From NCBI GenBank assembly GCA_947626355.1, contig CANQRV010000003.1:1-64000 (forward strand): DNA of 64,000 nucleotides. The letters are read 5' to 3'. The notes under the pieces were generated by a model. That model was given only the letters and a program-made list of their open reading frames with translations. It did not search any database and had not been told where the DNA came from. The translations under genes were made by a program, and so were the position numbers. This DNA comes from an uncultured Muribaculaceae bacterium. Lineage in GTDB: Bacteria; Bacteroidota; Bacteroidia; Bacteroidales; Muribaculaceae. Positions 57,332-64,000 of the stretch are shown here, piece by piece. Positions within the stretch are counted from its first letter, which is position 1. Every line of letters starts with the position of its first letter.

Positions 57332-57411
57332 CGGCAGTGATCCGCAATGAAATGTACCGCCCTAAGACAAATAATCAATTTCTATAAACCTTTAAATCAA
57401 CCTTAATCAAA

Positions 57412-58782
57412 ATGGGACAAACCAAACAAGCAAATAATGGCAACATCATTGCCATTATTACGATGTTCTTCCTGTTTGCCATGGTGTCGTTCGTCACCAA
57501 TATGGCCGCTCCCTTCGGCAACATCTGGGGCAACACCTACAGCTGGGCAGGCATGATGGGCAACATGATGAACTTCGCCGCCTACCTCTTCATGGGTATC
57601 CCCGCCGGCAAGATGCTCACCACTGTCGGCTATAAGAAGACGGCGCTCATAGCTCTGGCAGTGGGCGTCGTAGGTCTGGCAGTGCAGTATCTCAGCAGCA
57701 TCTGCGGCGCCGATGTGGCCGTATTCACCTACGACGGCCAGGTAGTGGCCCTCAACCTCATCATCTACCTGCTTGGCGCATTCATCTGCGGTTTCTGCGT
57801 ATGTATGCTCAACACGGTGGTCAACCCCATGCTCAACCTCCTCGGAGGCGGCGGCAACAAGGGCAACCAGCTCATACAGGCCGGCGGCGCCCTCAACTCG
57901 CTCACCGCTACCCTCACCCCGTTCCTCATCGGCGTGCTCATCGGCACCATCACTCCCCAGACCTCGATGTCCGACATCACTCCGTTGCTCTTCATCGGTA
58001 TGGGCGTCTTCGCCTTCTCCATCCTCGTGATCGCCGCCGTCAAGATGCCTGAGCCCGCTCTCGAGCGTGCCAGAGCCGCCAAGGCCGCAGGCATAAAGAA
58101 AATCAAATACACCCACAGCGCATGGTCGTTCCGCCACTTCGTGCTCGGCGCCGTCGCTATCTTCTTCTATGTAGGTATCGAGATCGGTATCCCCGGCGAG
58201 ATGAACTTCTATATCTCCAAGCTCAAGGACGCCAACGGCGATCCCGTGCAGGGCGCCGCTACCGTGGCCGGCTCCATCGTGGCCATCTACTGGCTCCTCA
58301 TGCTCGTGGGCCGTACGCTCTCCACCGTAGTCAGCAAGTGGGTGTCGACCCGCATGCAGATGATCAGCGTCTGCTCGCTGGCCATCGTGTTCCTGCTCAT
58401 CGCCGTCTTCATGCCCGCCGACATCACCACAACTGTCGATAACGTCAATGTGCCCGTGCTCTGCTACTTCATCGCGGCCTGCGGCATCTGCACCTCGATC
58501 ATGTGGGGCGGCATCTTCAACCTCTGTGTGGAGGGTCTCGGCAAATACACCGAGCAGGCTTCCGGCATCTTCATGATGCTCGTGGTAGGCGGCGGCGTGA
58601 TGCCTCTCATCCAGGATATGGCGCTCGCTCCCCGCGTGGGCTACATCGGCAGCTACTGGCTCGTGATCGCCATGCTCGGCTATCTGCTGTTCTACTCCCT
58701 GATCGGCTGCAGAAACGTCAACACAGACATCCCCGTAGAGGAGGAGAATCCCGCCGGCGACGATATCCGCGACGTCATCTAA
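57412..58782 (+). CDS. MFS transporter (sugar:H+ symporter-like)
   Basis: 12-TM protein; FFLFAMVSFVTNMAAPFGNIW; LFMGIPAGKMLTTVGYKKTALIAL. Confidence 0.82.
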   Translation: MGQTKQANNGNIIAIITMFFLFAMVSFVTNMAAPFGNIWGNTYSWAGMMGNMMNFAAYLFMGIPAGKMLTTVGYKKTALIALAVGVVGLAVQYLSSICGADVAVFTYDGQVVALNLIIYLLGAFICGFCVCMLNTVVNPMLNLLGGGGNKGNQLIQAGGALNSLTATLTPFLIGVLIGTITPQTSMSDITPLLFIGMGVFAFSILVIAAVKMPEPALERARAAKAAGIKKIKYTHSAWSFRHFVLGAVAIFFYVGIEIGIPGEMNFYISKLKDANGDPVQGAATVAGSIVAIYWLLMLVGRTLSTVVSKWVSTRMQMISVCSLAIVFLLIAVFMPADITTTVDNVNVPVLCYFIAACGICTSIMWGGIFNLCVEGLGKYTEQASGIFMMLVVGGGVMPLIQDMALAPRVGYIGSYWLVIAMLGYLLFYSLIGCRNVNTDIPVEEENPAGDDIRDVI

Positions 58783-58800
58783 AGAACCAAACTAAAATCG

Positions 58801-60831
58801 ATGAATATGGACGTTAAAACAATGAATTCCGCCGCCGACAATCTGCGAGTGCTCATCGCGGAGATGGTGGAGAAATCAAAATCAGGCCACCCCGGCGGCG
58901 CCATGGGTGCGGCCGACTTCATAAATGTGCTTTTCTCGAGCTTCATGGTCTATGACCCAGAAGATCCGAAATGGTTTGCCCGCGACCGCTTCTTCCTCGA
59001 TCCGGGCCACATGTCGCCGATGCTCTACAGCATCCTCGCCTTCACAGGCAGGTTCTCCATCGAGGAGCTCCAGCAGTTCCGTCAGTGGGGCAGCGTCACC
59101 CCGGGCCATCCCGAGGTCGACGTGGAGCGCGGCATCGAAAACACATCGGGCCCGCTGGGCCAGGGCCACGTGATGGCCGTCGGCGCGGCTATCGCCGAGC
59201 GCTTCCTCGCCGCCCGCTTCGGTGAGGTGGTGGCCCACAAGACCTACGCCTTCATCTCCGACGGCGGCATCCAGGAGGAGATCTCGCAGGGCGCCGGACG
59301 CATCGCCGGCAAGCTCGGCCTCCACAACCTGATAATGTTCTACGACTCCAACAAGGTGCAGCTCTCCACGAAGGTCGACGCGGTGACTTCAGAAGACACC
59401 GCCGCCAAATACCGCGCGTGGGGCTGGAACGTCATTGAGGTCGACGGCTGCGATCCTCTCGCAATGGCCGGCGCCCTCGAGGTGGCCCGCGAGGAGAAGG
59501 AGCGTCCTACGCTCATCATCGGCCACACCGTGATGGCCCGCGGCGTCGTGGATGCCGAGGGTAAGTCGCTCGAAGGCTCCATCGCCACCCACGGCCAGCC
59601 GATCACCGCCGCAGGCGCCGACCTTGCCAGGACGGTGGAGAACCTCGGCGGCGATCCCGACAACGCATGGGTGATCCGCGAGGAGGTGAAGAAGCTCTAC
59701 GACGACCGCAAGGAGCAGCTCCGCAAGATCGTGGCCGGGCGCCGCGCCGCCTTCAAGGCATGGGCCGAGGCCAATCCCGCCCAGGCTCAGCTCCTCCAGG
59801 ACTATATCGACCTCAAGCTGCCCGTCCTCGACTGGAGCAAGGTGCAGTTCAAGCCCAATATGGCGAGCCGTGCCGCATCGGCTGCCGTTCTCGGCTTCCT
59901 CGCCGAGAACATCGGCAATATGGTCGTCTCCAGCGCCGACCTCGCCAACAGCGACAAGACCGACGGCTTCCTCAAGAAGACCAAGGTGCTCGTGAAGGAA
60001 GACTTCTCCGGTGCGTTCCTCCAGGCAGGTGTGGCCGAGCTGACAATGGCCTGCATCATCAACGGCATCGCCCTCCACGGCGGCGTCTTCGGTGCCTGCG
60101 CCACATTCTTCGTCTTCAGCGACTACATGAAGCCGGCTATCCGCATGGCCGCCCTCATGGAGCTCCCCGTGAAATATATCTATACCCACGACTCCTTCCG
60201 TGTGGGTGAGGACGGTCCGACCCACGAGCCTATCGAGCAGGAGGCCCAGATCAGGCTCATGGAGCAGGTCCACAACTTCAAGGGACGTCCCTCGGTGCTC
60301 GTGCTCCGTCCGGCCGACTCCGCCGAGACCCTCGAGGCCTACCGTCTGGCCATGGAGAACAGGGAGACACCCACCGTGCTCATCTTCTCGCGTCAGAATC
60401 TCGAGGACCTTCCCGGCGAGAACCGCATGGAGGAGGCCCGCAAGGCCGCCAGGGGTGGCTACGCCGTGGTGGAGGCTGCAGATCCCGACATCGTGCTCGT
60501 GGGCAACGGCAGCGACGTGGCCCTTCTCGTGCATGCCGCCGAGGAGCTCGCCAAGGCTGGCGTGAAGGCCCGCGTGGTTTCCGTGCCCTCGATCGGTCTC
60601 TTCAAGAGCCAGAGCGCCGACTATCAGGAGAGTGTCATCCCTGCCGGCGTGAAGACCTTCGGCCTCTCCTCAGGTCTCCCCGCCACTCTCATGCCGCTCA
60701 TGCACGGCGACTACGAGGTTGTGGGCATGGAGCGCTTCGGCGCCTCCGCGCCCGCGAAGGTGCTCGACGAGAAGTTCGGCTACACAGTCGACGCCGTTCT
60801 CTCGAAGATCCGCGCCTTCCTCTCAAGATAA
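58801..60831 (+). CDS. tkt: Transketolase
   Basis: KSGHPGGAMGAADFINVLF; DRFFLDPGHMSPMLYS; ENTSGPLGQGHVMAVGAAIAER; DSFRVGEDGPTHEPIEQEAQIRLM. Confidence 0.95.
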   Translation: MNMDVKTMNSAADNLRVLIAEMVEKSKSGHPGGAMGAADFINVLFSSFMVYDPEDPKWFARDRFFLDPGHMSPMLYSILAFTGRFSIEELQQFRQWGSVTPGHPEVDVERGIENTSGPLGQGHVMAVGAAIAERFLAARFGEVVAHKTYAFISDGGIQEEISQGAGRIAGKLGLHNLIMFYDSNKVQLSTKVDAVTSEDTAAKYRAWGWNVIEVDGCDPLAMAGALEVAREEKERPTLIIGHTVMARGVVDAEGKSLEGSIATHGQPITAAGADLARTVENLGGDPDNAWVIREEVKKLYDDRKEQLRKIVAGRRAAFKAWAEANPAQAQLLQDYIDLKLPVLDWSKVQFKPNMASRAASAAVLGFLAENIGNMVVSSADLANSDKTDGFLKKTKVLVKEDFSGAFLQAGVAELTMACIINGIALHGGVFGACATFFVFSDYMKPAIRMAALMELPVKYIYTHDSFRVGEDGPTHEPIEQEAQIRLMEQVHNFKGRPSVLVLRPADSAETLEAYRLAMENRETPTVLIFSRQNLEDLPGENRMEEARKAARGGYAVVEAADPDIVLVGNGSDVALLVHAAEELAKAGVKARVVSVPSIGLFKSQSADYQESVIPAGVKTFGLSSGLPATLMPLMHGDYEVVGMERFGASAPAKVLDEKFGYTVDAVLSKIRAFLSR

Positions 60832-60872
60832 ATTATTTTTTTGGATTAGTAATTATAGTGAAGTATTATGGC

Positions 60873-60912
60873 ACCGGGGCCGCGTCGTGGATGACGCGGC
60901 CCCGGTATTTTT
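60873..60912 (+). terminator. Intrinsic terminator after transketolase
   Basis: ACCGGGGCCGCGTC (60873-60886) / GACGCGGCCCCGGT (60893-60906) followed by ATTTTT. Confidence 0.9.
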
Positions 60913-60961
60913 GAAGGCTAAATCTTGTACATGAAAGGCGTGGTTTCTGTAAGAACAGGCG

Positions 60962-61507
60962 TCAGTATTTGCCGTCCCAGGTCTTGACGAAGTTGCAGAG
61001 ATATTTCTTTGAGTTGCTGTTCATGCTTGTTACCAGTTCCTCTCCTGAGAAAATCTCCTTCGTTTTCTTCGTATTGCTGTATGGGTAGAGGTCGCTGCTC
61101 AACTCCTTTAAAACCTCGCCGTTGTTGCGGAGGGCATAGAACTCGCATATTATTTCTGTCTCGAAAACATACTTCTTTTTCCTGTCGATGGCGGGATGGT
61201 CTTTTTTAGGAGTGACGGTGACCTGCAGTCCATACTCCCGCGGCGCTTCATAAGGCTTCCGCGTGATGGTGTATATGAACCTCTTGGGCTGTATGACCTT
61301 GAAAGAATACGCTCTCCCGTTTTCGTCGCGGAAGGCCACGTAGACATCGTAGAAGTCGCACCATATCTGAGGAATCCATACCTCGTATCGTGCATTGATA
61401 GAGCTGATGGCCAACGGATTATTGTCTATCGGTTTGAAAGACGCGCATAGTAATGTTGCGGCTGAGAGAAAAGCCGTCGCGAGAAGTATGCGAAACATTG
61501 TTTTCAT
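60962..61507 (-). CDS. Hypothetical secreted protein
   Basis: Signal peptide MKTMFRILLATAFLSAATLLCAS; no family recognised. Confidence 0.6.
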   Translation of the reverse strand: MKTMFRILLATAFLSAATLLCASFKPIDNNPLAISSINARYEVWIPQIWCDFYDVYVAFRDENGRAYSFKVIQPKRFIYTITRKPYEAPREYGLQVTVTPKKDHPAIDRKKKYVFETEIICEFYALRNNGEVLKELSSDLYPYSNTKKTKEIFSGEELVTSMNSNSKKYLCNFVKTWDGKY

Positions 61508-61681
61508 GATAGGGTAGGTCTTGATTAAATTTCCGTGTATGTGAATTATGAATGTCGCTTTGAATGACGGGTGTAAAGTTACAAAAAATTCGCAAATCCT
61601 CTTGAATCAATATATACTTGGAGTAATATTCCGATCAGCCTGACGGGTCGGCATCATTCCTGCTTGGGAAACTCATGTCGG

Positions 61682-61703
61682 AGGCCGAAGGCCTGCCCCT
61701 ACC
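61682..61703 (-). repeat. Divergent REP-like element (GTAGGGGC-AGGCC-TTC-GGCCT on minus strand)
   Basis: Hairpin AGGCC/GGCCT with GTAG foot; followed by GGGAGGGTTAAG resembling the flank of the 63771-63794 REP. Confidence 0.5.
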
Positions 61704-61732
61704 GGGAGGGTTAAGTCTTTTCGGATGCATTG

Positions 61733-62767
61733 TCAGATGCGGGCGATGACGGCCTCGAGGTTGTCGGTCTCGGCGAGGTTGAGTGTCTTGCGGAGCCGGT
61801 AGCGCGCCATGTTGACCGAGCGGGGCTGGTTGCCGGTGAGCACGCAGATTTCCTGCGTCGACAGTCCCATGCGAAGATATACGCACAGCTGCTTCTCGTT
61901 GTCGCTCAGCTCAGGATACTGCTTAAGCAGACGCCCGAGAAAAGCCTCCTCCTCATCGCAGACCTCCCGGTCGAAATCTGTGGAGTAGGGGGGCAGCATG
62001 CTGTTGCTGATGAAGGCGCCGATGTTTCTGACGGCGGCATTGGCCGACTCGTCCTTGCCCATGGCTTTCATGACCATTCCGCGTAGCTTCCCCATAAACG
62101 GATTGAAATTGGAGTGAAACAGCCTCAGATAATGTATCTCCTTTTCCATGTCGGCATTGCGCTCCGCCTGCTCCATCGTCGTCATCGCGAGTGAGTCATT
62201 GGCTTTCTGTAGCTCGTTGACCTTTTCCTGGGTGGCTGTGTCGACAAGACGCGCAGCGGCCTTCTTACGCACGACGGCGCTGTAGAGGAATATAAGCGAT
62301 GCGATGACGATTGCTTCAGCTATGAGCCACGCGTAGACCGCCAGCCGGTGTTCCCGCTCCTCCGTGATGGTGAAGCCGCTGGAAGTGATCACCACGTTGT
62401 CTTCACACCATCTGATTAGCGTCTGGGCCTTGAGGCTTGCCGTTGATATGTCGGCGTCCATCTGGTTTTTCTGGTTTGTTACGAGAATGAGGGCCTCCTT
62501 TGAATTGCTGTTGGCGAGCTGCCATTCCCCGAGTGCGGCATATATGTCGGAGAGGAGGCGGAGACTCTGGATCCGGCTGTCGGTCTGATTGTATCTGACG
62601 GCATTGTCGAGTGCCTGCTGGGCCATAGTGAGGGCATCGCGCGTTCTGCCGTTGTCAAGATAGAGGCGCCCGAGCTGCTGATAGGTAGGGGGAGTAGAGC
62701 GTGAGGAGGTTCTTAAACTACTTATTAAGGTATCGACCGTTACATTAAGTATCGAATCAATGTCTGG
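61733..62767 (-). CDS. TPR / LuxR-type HTH regulator, apparently 5'-truncated (ORF-track start at 62854 lies inside a REP element)
   Basis: TPR-like QLGRLYLDNGRTRDALTMAQQALDNA; one TM; coiled coil; LuxR-like HTH ELSDNEKQLCVYLRMGLSTQEICVLTGNQPRSVNMARYRLRKTLNL. Confidence 0.7.
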   Translation of the reverse strand, partial: PDIDSILNVTVDTLISSLRTSSRSTPPTYQQLGRLYLDNGRTRDALTMAQQALDNAVRYNQTDSRIQSLRLLSDIYAALGEWQLANSNSKEALILVTNQKNQMDADISTASLKAQTLIRWCEDNVVITSSGFTITEEREHRLAVYAWLIAEAIVIASLIFLYSAVVRKKAAARLVDTATQEKVNELQKANDSLAMTTMEQAERNADMEKEIHYLRLFHSNFNPFMGKLRGMVMKAMGKDESANAAVRNIGAFISNSMLPPYSTDFDREVCDEEEAFLGRLLKQYPELSDNEKQLCVYLRMGLSTQEICVLTGNQPRSVNMARYRLRKTLNLAETDNLEAVIARI

Positions 62768-62768
62768 T

Positions 62769-62863
62769 CGGCTTGTAGGGACGTGCCTTTGGCACGTTTC
62801 GATGCCTAGGGTGTATGTCTGATTCCTGCCGGTGGGGCAACATGCCGGAGGCATGTCCCTACA
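62769..62863. repeat. Inverted REP pair (BIME-like), copy A, flanking the RAYT gene
   Basis: TGTAGGGACGTGCCTTTGGCACGT (62774-62797) and ACATGCCGGAGGCATGTCCCTACA (62840-62863). Confidence 0.88.
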
Positions 62864-62878
62864 TGATGGTTGGTCATA

Positions 62879-63433
62879 TCATGAGTTATAATCTCGATCT
62901 TCGGTATAGAAACGGTCTTCTTCCCATTTGGCGACATTATTCAGAATATATTCGGATATGTTGTTGCCGTCTCTGTAATTGCGAATGTAATGATCATGAT
63001 AACTATGTTGCCATTTGAAAGCCAGATTATGAGAATTGGCATATCTGGTGACGGCACCTTTGAGCGATGATACGTATCGGGTTAATATAGGCACATGCCT
63101 ACTTTCCGATGGATTAATCCTTAAATTAGGGTTTGGAGGGCGTTGGCCAGAGCTTTCAGTTACATTATATATGGGATTATTATCCGGAATGCTGACTATT
63201 AAGTGTATATGATTTGGCATCACCACATACATCAATACCGTTATATAGTTGCAGAAGCTTGCAGCCTTGTCAAGTTGCGATTCTACGAAATTTCCGATGT
63301 CGCTGAGATTCATTACCCCATTGCGGATATTTCCGAAATAAGGCCTTTTGTTTTTAGTGCAGATTGTTACTAAGAAATCGCCGGCATTATAATCGAGGAA
63401 GTCTGCTCGAGGAGATTTGCGATATTGTGCCAT
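62879..63433 (-). CDS. REP-associated tyrosine transposase (RAYT, Y1_Tnp/HUH superfamily)
   Basis: MAQYRKSPRADFLDYNAGDFLVTICTKNKRPYFGNI; HUH motif VVMPNHIHLIVSI; HSYHDHYIRN; putative catalytic Tyr in ISEYILNNVAKWEEDRF. ATG 63433; the ORF-track extension to 63952 runs through REP repeats. Confidence 0.9.
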   Translation of the reverse strand: MAQYRKSPRADFLDYNAGDFLVTICTKNKRPYFGNIRNGVMNLSDIGNFVESQLDKAASFCNYITVLMYVVMPNHIHLIVSIPDNNPIYNVTESSGQRPPNPNLRINPSESRHVPILTRYVSSLKGAVTRYANSHNLAFKWQHSYHDHYIRNYRDGNNISEYILNNVAKWEEDRFYTEDRDYNS

Positions 63434-63491
63434 GATATATAGTGTGTCGGGTGTTGAAAAGCTGGCATTATTAGTTTTGACTGACAGAAAC

Positions 63492-63587
63492 CGGCTTGTA
63501 GGGACGTGCCTTCGGCACGTTTCGATGCCCAGGGTATATGTCTGGATTCCTGTCGGCGGGGCAACATGCCGGAGGCATGTCCCTACA
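63492..63587. repeat. Inverted REP pair (BIME-like), copy B, flanking the RAYT gene
   Basis: TGTAGGGACGTGCCTTCGGCACGT (63497-63520) and ACATGCCGGAGGCATGTCCCTACA (63564-63587). Confidence 0.88.
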
Positions 63588-63794
63588 GGAGGATGAAGTC
63601 CCGCTAGCCGTCTTGACCTTGTCTGAGGGGCAACATGCCGGAGGCATGTCCCTACAGGAGGATGAAGTCCCGGTAGCCGTCTTGACCTTGTCTGAGGGGC
63701 AACATGCCCGAGGCATGTCCCTACAGGAGGATGAAGTCCCGGTAGCCGTCTTGACCTTGTCTGAGGGTCAACATGCCGGAGGCATGTCCCTACA
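63564..63794. repeat. 69-bp-period tandem REP array (4 REP cores)
   Basis: REP cores at 63564-63587, 63633-63656, 63702-63725, 63771-63794, separated by near-identical 45-bp spacers (GGAGGATGAAGTCCCGSTAGCCGTCTTGACCTTGTCTGAGGGKCA). Confidence 0.92.
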
Positions 63795-63800
63795 GGAAGG

Positions 63801-64000
63801 TTAAGGCCTGTCGGCTGCCGGCATGAAGAGCTGCATCTCGGGGGTGGGGGCGGCCGTGAGGTCGATGGCTTTGTGGGAGACGGGATGCTCAAACCGGATG
63901 CGGCGGGCGAGCAGCGAGATGCCACCGTCCTTGTTGCTGCGGCGCGCCCCATACTTGAGGTCGCCCTTTATCGGATGGCCGATGGCCGACAGCTGGGCGC
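63801..64000 (-). CDS. RluA-family pseudouridine synthase, C-terminal part (5' end outside window)
   Basis: Minus frame: AQLSAIGHPIKGDLKYGARRSNKDGGISLLARRIRFEHPVSHKAIDLTAAPTPEMQLFMPAADRP* with stop at 63803-63801. Confidence 0.85.
   Translation of the reverse strand, partial: AQLSAIGHPIKGDLKYGARRSNKDGGISLLARRIRFEHPVSHKAIDLTAAPTPEMQLFMPAADRP

Larger units (their letters stand above)
62769..63587 (-). mobile_element. Candidate REPtron: RAYT transposase gene bounded by directly repeated ~95-bp inverted-REP pairs
   Basis: Copies A (62769-62863) and B (63492-63587) differ by 5 substitutions and a 1-nt indel and flank the RAYT CDS. Confidence 0.75.

Noticed and set aside
63497-63794. CRISPR array
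   Set aside because: Repeat unit is a palindromic REP core with near-identical spacers, so spacers are not unique; no cas genes nearby.
63538-63804. 88-aa plus-strand repeat protein as a real gene
   Set aside because: Explained by the 69-bp repeat period keeping frames open; no start signal or family support. Left open only as a testable alternative.
63434-63952. N-terminal extension of the RAYT ORF to 63952
   Set aside because: It is translated REP array plus antisense of the RluA gene; RAYT homology begins at MAQYRKSPRAD (63433).

Overview
The window is typical Bacteroidales chromosome, probably Muribaculaceae-like; this is inferred from gene content and TAnnTTTG promoters, not from a search. 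The coding content is mostly housekeeping and densely packed. Main points: (1) An 11-subunit-type complex I locus (nuoA, B, CD, H ... I, J, K, L, M, N; no nuoEFG) has the complete F1Fo ATP synthase gene set (atpD, C, B, E, F, H, A, G) inserted between nuoH and nuoI, all on the same strand. A consensus promoter lies upstream and an intrinsic terminator downstream. (2) At the right edge, a REP-associated tyrosine transposase (RAYT) gene is flanked by two ~95-bp copies of an inverted-REP pair, each with a 5' GTAG foot and covarying hairpin stems. One copy extends into a 69-bp tandem array, and the element abuts an apparently 5'-truncated TPR/LuxR regulator. (3) Two RNA or small-protein genes are missing from the ORF track: rnpB (RNase P RNA, minus strand, ~33574-33955) and a 29-aa basic AURKAIP1/COX24-like protein at 45634-45723. 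(4) Regulatory structures include a palindrome between divergent sdaA/TonB-receptor promoters, a 13-bp hairpin upstream of RNase G, a strong hairpin after atpE, a perfect terminator-like inverted repeat inside the start of a chromate transporter gene, and two candidate leaderless promoters. Other loci: a glycogen operon (GDE, GT4, GH57), cydAB with a DUF4492 gene, a C10 protease with Big2 domains, serB, patatin, apbE, HU, RNase G, folC, yggS and transketolase. No tRNA, rRNA or CRISPR array was recognised. All family assignments are from reading the translated sequences; no database search was run.
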